DNA of 64,000 bases. Origin: Rehmannia glutinosa. Lineage: Eukaryota > Streptophyta > Magnoliopsida > Lamiales > Orobanchaceae. Each line of letters begins with the position of its first letter. Position 1 is the first letter of the stretch. Location: NCBI GenBank assembly GCA_016081115.2, contig CM071930.1, positions 10,335,419 through 10,399,418 on the forward strand, in the 5' to 3' direction. The notes below the pieces were generated by a model, which saw nothing but the letters and a program-made list of their open reading frames with translations, had not been told where the DNA came from and ran no database searches. Positions 10,815 to 23,097 of the stretch are shown here, one piece after another. The translations under genes were made by a program, and so were the position numbers.

Positions 10815-13800
10815 CAGGGGCGGAGGTATATGGCTTGGGTGGTGTGCCCCGCCCCCCCCCTCAACTTTTTTTTTAAAAATATTTTTATATGTTGATTTAT
10901 TATTTTCAAGTGTTTGGCTCCCCCTTAATTTTTAAATTAATTTTTTCACTATCAACATTCTCTTTTGTTTTTTAAAAAACTGCCAACATCCTCTTTAATT
11001 TACATTAGTGGGGCAGCAACACTTATATATGTTATATATATATATATAAATTTATACACACTAACACGTATATTATATATATATATATTAACTTTAACTT
11101 TTCTTTTAACTTTAATTCTCTTTCTCTCTCCTTTTCAAAACACAAAAAAAAGCATTCTTATCTTTCTCTTATCAAACTCCTCTTGCCTACCAGATAGGAA
11201 CGACCGTAGAGAAATAAATAAATTTCAATCCTTCAAAATTTCCATGGCATAAGAAAACAAATTAGAGAAGATTCTGGGTTAATTTACAATTAATTTCTCA
11301 GGTACTCCATTAATATTTTGGGTTATTCTTCATTTTGGGTATATTGTATTTGTATATTGTTGCTAACCCTATTATTTAATAATTAGTTAAATAAAATTCA
11401 AATAAAAAAATTATTATTAAATATAGGAGAAATCAAATTAAGCTTGTTTGATATAAATGAATTAGTCATCTTAGTTTGATTCCCGATAATATATTTGTAT
11501 TTTGTTTTTTCATGGTTCTTGGTAGTTGTCTGAAATTTGGATTTATATTTTTCCACTCAAATTCAAGTTGTATTACATAATCCTGATATGGTGAAAACTG
11601 AAAATAGTGGTGTTAATTAAGATATATTAATTATTTTATTTAAGATTCATTAGATTCAAAAACTCATTTGTTTGGTTTTAAAAAAAATCAGTAAAAGTAG
11701 ATTTGTGATATTTAAACCAAAAAAATGAATAAAACCAAACAAATGAATCAACAAAAAAACAGACAGCTATATTTTTATTTAAATGAATCTAAATCAGTAA
11801 AATCAACAAAAATCAGTAAAGTTCATTTGCAACTAGTTCATTTTAAGAGATATTTAAAGAATGTTTCATTTGTTTAGTGCAATAGCTATTTGAAGTTGAA
11901 ATTGACTTGAATGTTGAGTTTCATTTTTTTTCTCTCTTCTTTGCAGATGAAAAAAAAAACACAAAAAAATGATGCATTCTTTAAAAAAAATGTTGATACT
12001 CCAACATCCATGTCAAATCCATCTATAGAAATAGATAACTTAACTCCCGAAAGTCACCCTGCAAAATCTTTAAGAGCTGAAATTGAGGAAAAAAATGATA
12101 TTCAATCATTAGAACGTGATCCTGGGTTGCGAAGACCAATATGGGAGTATCCTATTTAGAAGCGTGATGAAATTAGGAGAGCTTATATCAAGTTTGGTCC
12201 ATATAAATATGTACTTTCAAAGTATCCAAAACTGGAGAAAAACATTTTCGCAGTTTTCAGGCATCATGGTTTAAGATTTATTGGCTAGAAAATTCTCCTA
12301 CTAAAGATGCTACATTTTGTCCACCATGTTATATATTTCATATTCAAGATGGGTCTTACGGATTAGATGCATTCACTATAAATGGATTTCGATCATGGAA
12401 AAAGGTTAGAGATGGAAAGAATAGTTTGTTTTTGGCACATATTGGAAAAGATCTCACTTCACCCCATCGCAATGCAGAGAAAGCATGTGCAGATGTCATG
12501 AACCAACAATCACATATCGCACAAAGTATTGAGAAGTTCACATCCCAAGAAGTTGTTGAAAATCGAATTCGCTTGAAAGCTTCAATTGAGACAACTAGAT
12601 GGCTTGCATTTCAAGGATGTGCTTTTAGAGGCCATGATGAGTCCACAACAATAATGAATCGTCGAATTTTTTTAAAGTTGTTGAGTTTCATAGCTTCTTA
12701 CAATGATAAAGTAGTTGAAGTTTTGAGTAAATCTCCACAAAATGCATCATATACATCACCAACAACATAAAAACAAATTTTGCAGGTCTTGGCTACTAAA
12801 GTCAAGAATGTTATTCGAGAATATATCAGTGAGGCAAAATTTTGTGTATTGTGGATGAAGCTCGAGATGAATCTAAAAAGGAGCAAATGTCAATTGTATT
12901 GAGATTTGTTGATAATGATGGATATGTACAAGAACGATTTTTTAGACTTATTCATGTTAAAGATACAATTGCATCAATACTCAAGGAAGGTATATTTTCT
13001 GTCTTATCTTGTCATACTCTTGATATTCAAAATATTCGAGGACAAGGTTATGATGGTGCAAGCAATATGCATGGATAGTGGAATGGATTGCAAGCTTTGA
13101 TTTCAAGATAATGTCCTTATGCTTATTATGTTCATTGTTTCACACATCGCTTGCAGTTAGCACTAGTTTCCGCATTGAAGGAAATAATCCATGTTCATCA
13201 ACTTTTTACCTAATTGATTTTCAATATCAATATTGTTGGTACCTCTTGTAAGCATAATGACCAATTAAAAGCTGCTCATACCTCAAATATTTCTCATTTA
13301 CTTAGTATTAATGAGCTTGAAAGTGGGAAGGGGTTTTATCAGATTGGTTCTTTACAAAGAGCGAGTGATACGCGTTGGAATTCTCATTTGAAATCTATAT
13401 CTAATTTGATAAAGATGTTCAGTGCAACATGTAAAGTTTTAATGAATATTATTGAAGATGGAACTACACCAACTCAACGTGGAGATGTAGATGCAGCTTA
13501 TGAGGTGCTAACTTCTTTCGAATTTATTTTCTTTTTGCATCTTATGAGAAAAATTTTGGAGATTTCAAATATGCTTTGTCAAGTTCTACAACTTCAATCA
13601 AGATATTTTGAATGCGATGCATCTTGTTTCATCTACTAAGTCACTTATTCAAAAATTTAGAGATGATGGGTGGAATGAATTAGTTGCAAATGTGAAGTCT
13701 TTTTGTCAAACAATTAATATACCCATACTGAATTTTGATGCTCAATATATTGCACGAAGAGAAAGGGCTTGCCATCAACTAGATGAAATTACTATTGGAC

Positions 13801-14458
13801 ATCATTATAAAATCGACATTTTTAATACCGTGATACATTCTCAATTGCAAGAGTTGAATAACAAATTCAGCTATAACATAGTGGAGTTGATTGTTCTTAG
13901 CTCGGCATTAGTTGCAAGAGAGATGACCATATCCCATAGAATTGATGACATTTGCAAGTTGGTAGAGAAGTTTTACCCACAAGACTTTGCAAAACATGAG
14001 ATGCTACGATTAAGAATGCAATTTGAGCATTTGATTATGTGCGACAACTTCCTGATTTTAGAACATTGGTAACTATTTCTGATTTATGTCAATGGTTGGT
14101 GAAAACCAGAAAGTCATATATATACCCACTCATGTTTATAGTGATAACTCTTATTCTCACTCTTCCAGTATCTGTGGCTACTACCAAGAGATCATTTTCT
14201 GCTATGAAAATAGTAAAGACTACACTTCGAAACAAGATGGAAGATGAATTTCTCAATGATTGTTTGCTAGTTTATATTGAAAAAGGAATTGCAAAAAAAA
14301 ATTGTTGTAGATTCACTAGTAGATGATTTCCGTGAAATGCAAAAAAGACGTTTTAAATTTTATTAAAATGATGATGCTATTATGTCTTTTTGGATATTTA
14401 CTAATGCTTTAAATATTTTGATGGTCAGCCCCAATATTATATTCTAACTCCGCCCCTG
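10815..14458 (+). mobile_element. Inner hAT transposon nested in the outer one
   Basis: It has a perfect 11-bp terminal inverted repeat, CAGGGGCGGAG at 10815 and CTCCGCCCCTG ending at 14458. A perfect 8-bp target duplication, GGTATATT, lies at 10807-10814 and 14459-14466. At 3644 bp it has one transposase gene in the same orientation as the outer copy. Both copies share the 5' untranslated region, the transposase and subterminal G/C runs, so one family inserted into itself. Confidence 0.93.
11947..14326 (+). pseudogene. hAT transposase (zinc-finger/DUF4371-like), inner copy, broken
   Basis: The protein would cut and rejoin the element ends. The ATG at 11947 directly follows a strong splice acceptor (TTCTCTCTTCTTTGCAG), so the 5' untranslated region is probably spliced. 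The N-terminal part contains RDPGLRRPIWEYPI, typical of the TTF-zinc-finger type of hAT transposase. The centre has CIVDEARDESKKEQ-like and GQGYDGASNM motifs. The C-terminus has ATTKRSFSAMKIVKTTLRN, the hAT dimerisation domain. A TAG at about 12157 and at least four frameshifts (near 12260, 12780, 13080-13215 and 13600) make it inactive. Confidence 0.9.
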
Positions 14459-15050
14459 GGTATATTGTATTTGTATATTGTTGCTAACCCTATTATTTAA
14501 TAATTTAGTTAAATAAAATTCAAATCAAAATTGTTATTAAATATAGGAGAAATCTAGTAATTAAGATTGTTTGATATAGATGAATTTGTCATCTTAGCTT
14601 GATTCCTGATAATATATTTGAAATTTTATTTTTTCATGGTTCTTGGTAGTTGTTTGAAATTTTGATTTATATTTTTCCACTCAAATTCAAGTTGCAATAC
14701 ATAATCCTGATATGGTGAAAACTGAAACTAGTAGTGTTAATTGAGATATATTAATTGTTTTATTTAAGATCCATTAGATTCAAAACTTCAATTGTTTGGT
14801 TTTAAAAAAATCAGTAAAAGTAGATTTGTGATATTTAAACCAAACAAATGAATCAACAAAAAAATAGACAATTATATTTTTATTTAAATGAATCAAAATC
14901 AGTAAAATCAACAAAAATCAGTAAAGTTCATTTGCAACTAATTCATTTTAAGAGATATTTAAAGAATGTTTCATTTGTTTGGTGCAATAGCTATTTGAAG
15001 TTGAAATTGACTTAAATGATGAGTTTCATTTTTTTCTCTCTTCTTTGCAG

Positions 15051-17450
15051 ATGAAAAAAACACAAAGAATTGATGCATTCTTTAAAAGAAAAAATGTTAA
15101 TACTCCAACATCCATGTCAAATCCATCTATAGAAACAGATACTTTAACTCCTAAAAGTCACCCTGCAAAATCTTTAAGAGCTGAAATTGAGAAAAAAAAA
15201 TGATATTCAATCATTAGAAGGTGATCCTGAGTTGCGAAGACCAATATGGGAGTATCCTATTGAGAAGCGTGATGAAATTAGGAGACTTTATCTCAAGTTT
15301 GGTCCAATCAATATGTACTTTCAAAGTATCCAAAACTGGAGAAAAATATTTTCGCAGTTTTCAAGCATCATGGTATAAGATATTTCCATCTTGGCTGGAA
15401 TATTCTCTTACTATAGATACTGCATTTTGTCTACCATGTTATATATTCCATACTCAAGATGGGTCTTCCGGATTAGATGCATTCACTATAAATGCATTTC
15501 GATCATGGAAAAAGGTTAGAAATGACAAGAATTGTTCGTTTTTGGCACATATTGGAAAAGATCTCACTTCACCCATCGCAATGAAGAGAAAGCATGTGTA
15601 GATCTCATGAACCAACAATCACATATCGCACAAAGTATTGAGAAGTTCACATCCCAAGAAGTTGTTGAAAATGGAATTCGCTTGAAAACTTCAATTGAGG
15701 CAACTAGATGGCTTGCATTTCAAGGATGTGCTTTTAGAGGCCACGATGAGTCCACAACATCAATGAATCGTGGAATTTTTTTTGAGTTGTCGAGTTTCAT
15801 AGTTTCTTACAATGATAAAGTAACTGAAGTTTTGAGTAAATCTCCACGAAATGCATCATATACATCACCAACAACGCAAAAACAAATTTTGCAGGTCTTG
15901 GCTACTAAAGTCAAGAATGTTATTCGAGAAGAAATTGGTGATGCAAAATTTTGTGTCATTGTGGATGAAGCTCGAGATGAATCTAAAAAAGAGCAAATGT
16001 TAATTGTCTTGAGATTTGTTGAGAAGGATGGATATGTACAAGAATGGTTTTTTGGACTTATTCATGTTAAAGATACAGTTGCATCAACACTCAAAGAAGG
16101 TATATTTTCTATCTTATCTCGTCATACTCTTGATATTCAAAATATTCGAGGACAAGGTTATGATGGTGCAAGCAATATGCGTGGAGAGTGGAATGGATTG
16201 CAAGCTTTGATTTCAAGAGAATGTCTTTATGCTTGTTATGTTCAATGTTTCGCACATCGCTTGTAGTTAGCACTAGTTGCCGCATCAAAGGACATAATCC
16301 ATGTTCATCAATTTTTTACCAAATTGAATTCCATTATCAATATTGTTGGTGCCTCTTGTAAGCGTGGCCAATTAAAAGCTACACATGCCTCAGATATTTA
16401 TCATTTACTTAGTATTAATGAGCTTGAAAGTGGGAAGGGGCTTAATCAGATTGGTTCTTTACAAAGAGCGGGGTGATATCCTTTGGAGTTCTGATTTGAA
16501 ATCTATATCTAGTTTGGTAAAGATGTTCAATGCAACATGTGAAGCTTTACTAAATATTATTGAAGATGGAACTACACCAGCTCAACGTGGAGATGCAGAT
16601 GCAGATTATGAGGTGCTAACCTCTTTCGAATATATTTTCATTTTGCATCTTATGAGAAAAAATTTGGAGATTTCAAATATGCTTTGTCAAGCTCTACAAC
16701 TTCAATCTCAAGATATTTTGAATGCGATGCATCTTGTTTCATCTACTAAGTCACTTATTCAAAAATTTAGAGATGATGAGTGGAATGAATTAGTAATGTG
16801 AAGTCTTTTTGTCAAACAATTAATATACTCGTGCTGGATTTTGATGCTCAATATATTGCCCGAAGAGGAAGGGCTCGCCATCAACTAGATGAAATTACTA
16901 TTGGACATCATTATAAAGTTGACATTTTTAATGTCGTGATAGATTCTCAATTGCAAGAGTTGAACAACAAATTCAGCAATAACACAGTGAAGTTGATTGT
17001 TCTTAGCTCGGCATTAGTTACAAGAGAGATGACCATATCCTATAGAATTGATGACATTTGCAAGTTGGTAGAGAAGTTTTACCCACAATACTTTGCAGAA
17101 CATGAGATGCTACAATTAAGAATGCAATTTGAGCATTTTGATTATGTGCGACAACTTCCTGATTTTAGAACATTGGTAACTATTTCTGATTTATGTCAAT
17201 GGTTGGTGAAAACCAGAAAGTCAGATATATATATATACACTCGTCTTTAGAGTGATAACTCTTATTCTCACTCTTCCAGCATCTGTGGCTACTATCGAGA
17301 GATCATTTTCTACTATGAAAATAGTAAAGACTACACTTCGATTCTCAATGATTGTTTGCTAGTTTATATTGAAAAAGGAATTGGAAAAAAAATTTGTTAT
17401 AGATTCACTAGTAGATGATTTCCGTGATATGCAAGAAAGATGTTTTAAAT
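15051..17450 (+). pseudogene. hAT transposase, outer copy, broken
   Basis: Same architecture as the inner copy, with the ATG at 15051 after the same acceptor. The best open stretch (15532-16266) covers the central region, including VIVDEARDESKKEQ and GQGYDGASNMRGEWNG. Frameshifts occur near 15200, 15380, 15590, 16265, 16470 and 16795. In the dimerisation domain, about 19 bp present in the inner copy (after CTACACTTCG, at 17340) are missing, which shifts the frame before the end. It is less intact at the C-terminus than the inner copy, consistent with being the older insertion. Confidence 0.88.
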
Positions 17451-17564
17451 TTTAACAAAATAATGATGCTATTATGACTTTTTGGATATTTACTAATTCT
17501 TTAAATATTTTGATGGTTAGGCCCCCCTCCAATATTATATCCTAACTCCGCCCATGCAAGGCAT

Positions 17565-18220
17565 CTTCTTCCTGTTCTTTTGTCGTTTTTTTAATTTACC
17601 TTTTTTTTTTAAAGTTACTTTCTATTTGTTAAATGAACATATACTAAAATTTCGAGAACCCTAAACTGAATATGTTTTTATAAAAGAATTCTTATCATCT
17701 CCACTCCACATCAAAAAAATGCTACAAAATCGAAATGAAGAGCTTTAGACCAGATGGATTTTGACTGTTTTGCCAATTCAAGATTATCAAAGTGCCCTTT
17801 AAGATATTTTCTTTCGCATAAGAATTGTAGATAGATGGTTCTCATTCTTTCCCTTTCCTGTTTTATGAAGTTCTCTCAGTCCACAAATGCAACAATAGTA
17901 TATGTTCAAATCAATATTGAGCATAACTAGGGATGTAAACGAATCGAGTAGAAAATGATATAATATTGTTCAAGTTTGTGCTTGAATTTGGTTGGATTAT
18001 TATCAAGTCAAGCTTGGACAAGCTTTAGCTGAGCTAAACATGAATCAGGCTTAAGTAGCTGATAATTTTACACACATTTTATTATTTTTTTATTAAACGA
18101 GTCAAGCTCGAGCCGCTTTACATTTTATCGGATGAAAAATTGTATTCAAGTTTGGTTCATTATGTTAACGATTCAAGCCCAACGATCTTCTAACGATCGA
18201 TCTCAAATTGAGTATCGAGC
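17565..18220. other. Intergenic DNA with a degenerate repeat
   Basis: No gene is visible. From about 17930 the sequence (TAGGGATGTAAACGAATCGAG, then repeated CAAGTCAAGCTTG-like and GAGCTCAAGC-like words) resembles the common plant repeats that begin TAGGGATGTAAACG. No matching right end was found, and the MITE at 18229 may have landed in it. Confidence 0.35.
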
Positions 18221-18228
18221 AACAGTGT

Positions 18229-18390
18229 TCTAAAAAGCGCTAGGCGCCAGTCGAGCGGCAGGCTGGGGCCTAGCGACTAGGCGGAGCCTGCGCGGGGTTA
18301 GGCAGGGCCTAATCTGAAAAAAACTGTAGGCGGACAAAGAGGGCCTAGCATGTAGGCAGGGAGTAATCGGAACTAGGCGAGGATTTTTGG
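18229..18390. mobile_element. Small GC-rich MITE with 8-bp target duplication
   Basis: A 162-bp block rich in GGCGCC, CTAGGCG and GGCCTAG words is flanked by identical 8-bp direct repeats, AACAGTGT, at 18221-18228 and 18391-18398. The outer ends (CTAAAAAGCGC and GGATTTTTGG) are only weakly inverted. The 8-bp duplication suggests an hAT-mobilised MITE. No coding capacity. Confidence 0.6.
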
Positions 18391-18719
18391 AACAGTGTCG
18401 AGCAGTATCATTCGCTTTTAAAGTACACATTTCCTTTTCTGGACTAACCTTCTATATAGAGGCCACAAAGTATACCATTACAGAAAATGCAAAAAAACCT
18501 TAAATACAGCAATAGAACTCTCTGTTTTCCTCTGCTATCATGAAACTACAACTATGAGAATCACAAAACTTCCACATCCCACACAAACAAGCCAGTTTTC
18601 AACATTGTGCACATCTCTGCTAAATTCTGGACCAACCCTAATAAAAATCTTGCCAGTCCTAATTAGCCTAATCAAGCAAATACTAATTATCTGCTCACAA
18701 TTAGAGCACACAAGAATTT

Positions 18720-21700
18720 TTACTTGGAACGAATTGTCGAATGGTCCTTGAGCAATTCGACAACCCTTCTCATAGACGGCCTGCTGACGGGTAATTCAGC
18801 TGTGCACGAGAGAGCCACGTTCAGAACCTTCTCCACTTCGTGATATCTGATTGTCGATTTATTCATCCGTGGGTCTAATAGCTGATCCAAACTGTCGATG
18901 TCTATGCTGCCAGTGGCGTTTCCACTTCCTTGTTCTGGAGATGATAATGCAATCTCCGTTACCCACTTGACAATGTTCTTGTTCTCACCGAAGGAGGAAT
19001 CGTTTGGCCTTTTGCCGGTTATTAGTTCAAGTAATACGACCCCGAAGCTGTAGACATCGCTTTTCTCGGTGACTTTCATTGTGTAAGCATATTCTGCAAA
19101 ATGTTGAAGCACAGTGAGTGAGTGGTTGCAGACAATAAGAAAAGATAATTGTCAGCTTTCGCTAAAAAATTAAAAAAATTAGTGTTTTCATATGCGGTAT
19201 GTTTCTCATTATGCATAATTTAATCAGAATCTAAAAATGGGAGGAATGGTGTTTTTAGTTTTTGATACTGCTTCAGATTTGACTTTTACACACATAAAAA
19301 CACTTTTCCAGTTTATTCACTAAACACACCAACTTATTCGACTTTTAGCTTCTATCTGCAAACGTTACAAATTTCTAATTCTCAACTATATTTCGTTTCT
19401 ACTACATTAAATAACTTCATCGGAAAACAAAAGCTTTCACAAACACTCCCTAATACTGTAAGTTGAAAACGATCAACCCGGTCAAAAATGATTGTCGAGC
19501 ATCAACCGAGAACTACGAGAAAGTGTAGCTCTATAGTTACTGAAATGATGCACATCTTATCTTTTACTAATTGGATACTTCAAAAAAACTATTCAACTAT
19601 ATGTCCACATTGATTAAACTTGACTGTTGGTTCCTAAATAAAATTCACCACATCCTCCTCCAAACAGGAATAAAATTATCAAAGAAAACATGCTATGCCA
19701 TTGATGAACATTAGTAATGCAATATGGCCAAGAGAGAACAAAATACGCATCTTACCGGGCGCAATATAGCCGTAAGACCCAGCAACACGAGACATGACAT
19801 GATCACCCTCCTTCACATCCTGTTTCAATATCTTGGCCAACCCAAAATCTGCTACTTTTGGCCTAAACTCCTCATCCAACAAGATGTTATTACACTTAAC
19901 ATCCCTATGAACAATTGCAGGCACACAATCATGGTGCAAATAAGCCAGTCCTTGAGCTGCCCCCATTGCAATTCCAAACCTTTTAGGCCAATCCAACAAA
20001 AACCCACCCTTATCTCCATACAACACATCCCCCAAACTCCCATTCTCCATGTAATTGTACACCAAAACCTTAAATCTCTCACTAGTACAACTAAACAACA
20101 ATCTCACAATGTTAGCATGTCTAATTCTTCCCAATGTCTCCACCTCTGAACTAAGCCCCGCCTCGAATTCTGCTAACCCTTTCGGCTCCCAAAGCCTCTT
20201 AGCCGCCACAGTCTGCCCGTTCCTCATCTCGACTCGGTAAACCCGACCCGACCCACCAGACCCAATAAGATTCTCATCTTTCAGAGATGCCAAAATTTGT
20301 TCCTCATCGAACCAGACTTTCTGAAACGCCATGATTTTCCAAGATTTCCGACTTTTCCTACCGAGAATTACGAACTTGGCTTTGATTAGGAGCCAAACGA
20401 GTGACACCACGAGTATGAACGCGAGAACAGAGAGAACTAAAACCAACACCAAGCTTACGGGTTTGGCTCTTGAGCAAGGTGGAAGCGGGTTAAGATCCGG
20501 ACTACACAAACCCGGGTTGCCCGTTAGGCTCGAGCGAAAAAACTCGGTATCGAAACCGAGTGGCACTTTTCCTCGGAGCCTATTGTTAGAGACGTTAAAC
20601 TCGTTGAGCTTTAACTTAGTCAACTCCCCTGGAATTTCCCCGGAAAGTAAATTGTTCGAAAGATTCAAGAACGTTAAAACAGGCAAAACCCCCAACTCCG
20701 CCGGAATCTCACCGGAAAAACGATTTTCCGATAAATCCAACTGTGTTAGCTCTCTCCAATCCGCAACATTTTTCGGAATTTCACCTGTGAACTTATTCCC
20801 CTGAATGTGAAGCTCTTGTAATTTTGTCAATCTGGTAATACAAGAAGGCAGCTCACCGGAAAACTGGTTCAAACTTGAATCAATTTTCTTGAGCTCTGTA
20901 ATATCGCATATTTCTGCCGGCAACTCGCCGGAAAATTTGTTGCCGGAGATTAATAACTGTTCCAAGTTTTTTGCACTTGAAATTGACGGCGAAATTGAGC
21001 CTTCCAATTTATTGTCAGCAAACTCAATATATTCAAGTCCACTAAAACCCCATAACCCATCTGGTACAATTCCAGATAATTCATTTTCTTGAACACGCAA
21101 ATACGTTAAACTGATACAATCGCCGTATGATTCTGGTATTTTACCAGAAAATCTGTTACCAAATATCACCAAATACTGAAGTTTTTTTCTGTAACACAAA
21201 TTTTGAGGTAATGGGCCTTCCAAATTGTTGTTAGAAACATCAATTTCTGCCAAATCTGAATTCATACCTAAAAATTCAGGCAAAACGCCTGAAATTTTGT
21301 TATTGAATAGCCTTAGTTCAGTAAGGTTGGGGTTTAGAGCTAAAACCTCTGGTATTTCACCTTCTAGAAAGTTGTCATTTAGATGTAACGACTCTAGAGA
21401 TAATGAACCCGCCAGGCTTTCGGGTATTTTTCCGGTGAGATTATTTTCCGAAGCATCGAATCGAAGTAAAGAAGTGAGATTCGAAAATGCATCTGGCAAT
21501 TCACCTGAGAGTTGGTTTGCGAACAATTCGATTTGTTCTATGTTTTTCAGCTTGCCGATGGTGTCCGGGATTTTTCCGGCGAGATTGTTTTGCGACACGT
21601 CGAGGTTTTTTAAGGAGACGATATCTCCGATGGATTCAGGGATTTCTCCGATGAGGTTCGTGTATGTCGACATCAGGTTCTCGAGCTTCGTCAGCCGTCC

Positions 21701-22345
21701 GATGTTCGCCGGCAGAGGACTGGGGCGGAAGAGATTAACGGACAGGATTAACTGAGTTAACTCTGTTAAATTGGATAAAAACTCGGGGATTGACCCGTTT
21801 AGCAGGTTAGAACCCAGAGACAAAAACTGAAGGTTTGGTGAGTTGACAAAACTAGCCGGAATCTCACCGGAGAAATTATTGAAGGAAAAATCGAGTACCG
21901 TCAAATTCAGAAACGGTACCGTAAACTCCGGCAAGGCGCCGATGAAATTATTTGTCGAGATGTTGAGAGAAGCAAGATGAGAGCACAAAGAAATCGAATC
22001 TGAAGTAATGTGCCCGCCGAAATTGTTAACGGAGAGGTCGAGATTACGCAAGGAAGAAATCCGACAAAAACCCGCCGGAAATTCACCGGAGACGTTAACG
22101 CCTGAGAGGTTGATCGAAACGACGCCGTCACTCAGAGGGTCACAAGAAACGCCCGTCCAACTGCACGGCGCATTCGGAGATGACCCGACCCAATCGTCGA
22201 GTATTCGAATCGGGTCTTGGAGCTGGGTGTTTTTGACCCGAATCAGTATTGCTGCGTCCCTGTTTGATGAATCTGTCAGACGCGTGAAAACGATGAAGAA
22301 AAGTGATTTTATGAGGAGTTGAAGGTGATGTTTATGATAATTCAT
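18720..22345 (-). CDS. HSL2: HAESA-like LRR receptor kinase, HSL2 type (2 exons)
   Basis: This is a plasma-membrane receptor kinase. In Arabidopsis, HAESA/HSL2 proteins perceive IDA-family peptides and drive cell separation such as floral organ abscission. Exon 1 is 22345-19756, the intron 19755-19094 (GTAAG donor, TTTTGCAG acceptor), and exon 2 is 19093-18720. Joined they give 987 residues, the usual HSL2 length. The intron splits the IAPEY codon of the kinase activation segment. In order: signal peptide (about 1-26), a paired-cysteine LRR cap (CSWTGVSC), about twenty LRRs, a membrane helix (about 628-652), the ATP loop GSGGSGRVY (about 690), VAAKRLW lysine, [12 protein letters not shown] (about 815), DFGLAK (about 832) and [19 protein letters not shown]. 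The NDSSFGEN segment and N-terminal cap favour HSL2 over HAESA or HSL1. All key residues are present and no disabling change is visible. Confidence 0.93.
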
Positions 22346-22849
22346 TTTGAGGTACAGAAACTAATTTGGGGAAGATGAATCAGTTTTTGATGCGCATTAA
22401 GTGTTTGATGATTTTACTGTGAGAGGTGGGGTTTGAACTTTGAAGGACAGTGTTTTTTTTTTTTGTATTTACATGAAGAAAAAGTTTCTGTTTATGGTCA
22501 GATGAGAAATAAAAGAATCTGGGTTAAAAAGGAGTCAAACAAGGGAGTAAACGCACATGGGGTATGTTGGGCAGTGAGTGTTTAAAACTTTCTAGAATGG
22601 TATTTTGCTGTAGAAGAGGGAATGGATATGCTAATCATTTTGTCCTCGGTTTCGTATTGTGTTTGCTTGTCGGAGACATAAAATTTATAGAAATTATCGG
22701 AAATACCTCAATTTTTGAAAAAAATGCCATTAATTATTTTTTTATTATTTTTGTACATATTTTTTTTCCTTTCCATGCTCCTCCATATTTTTTTGATTAT
22801 TTTATGTTTTTTCTTGTTTTTGTATTGTTATATATACATAGGATTTGGT
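22346..22849. promoter_or_regulatory. Upstream region of the HSL2-like gene
   Basis: About 500 bp separate the start codon from the first transposon end, so this is the only non-transposon DNA available as proximal promoter. It includes a T-run at about 22450-22463. No TATA box or other element could be assigned with confidence. A 97-codon ORF on the plus strand (22564-22857) has no recognisable features. Confidence 0.4.
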
Positions 22850-23097
22850 TCAACTGAGACCACCCTCCTTAGGTGAGACAGTGTGGACTCATCTTACCAA
22901 TTGATCTTAAAAAATGGAGGAATGTGATTAATTTAGTTTTTTTTAATTATTTCCTAATTTTCGCTGATTTTAAGGGTAAACTTGTAATTTTGTAATTTGA
23001 ATTAGTGGTCCCAGCGGGTTTTATGGGCTGAGATTAAAACTGCCGGATTTTGTGGCGGAATTTAAGAAAGTTGTTTTCTTTCCAAATAATTTTATTT

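Larger units (their letters stand above)
10302..17556 (+). mobile_element. Outer hAT transposon, interrupted by a second hAT
   Basis: The left end reads CAGGGGAGGAGG and the right end CTCCGCCCATG, a decayed version of the CAGGGGCGGAG terminal inverted repeat of the inner copy. The flanking 8-bp direct repeats are CATGGCAT (10294-10301) and CAAGGCAT (17557-17564), with one mismatch. An 8-bp duplication is the hAT signature. The element's own DNA is 10302-10814 plus 14459-17556. The rest is the inner element. After the inner copy the sequence picks up exactly where it stopped, matching the corresponding part of the inner copy at about 11339. Confidence 0.88.

Noticed and set aside
20331..22322. 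Long plus-strand open frames across the receptor kinase gene
   Set aside because: They are antisense shadows of the LRR-coding exon. The minus strand gives a complete receptor kinase with all motifs.
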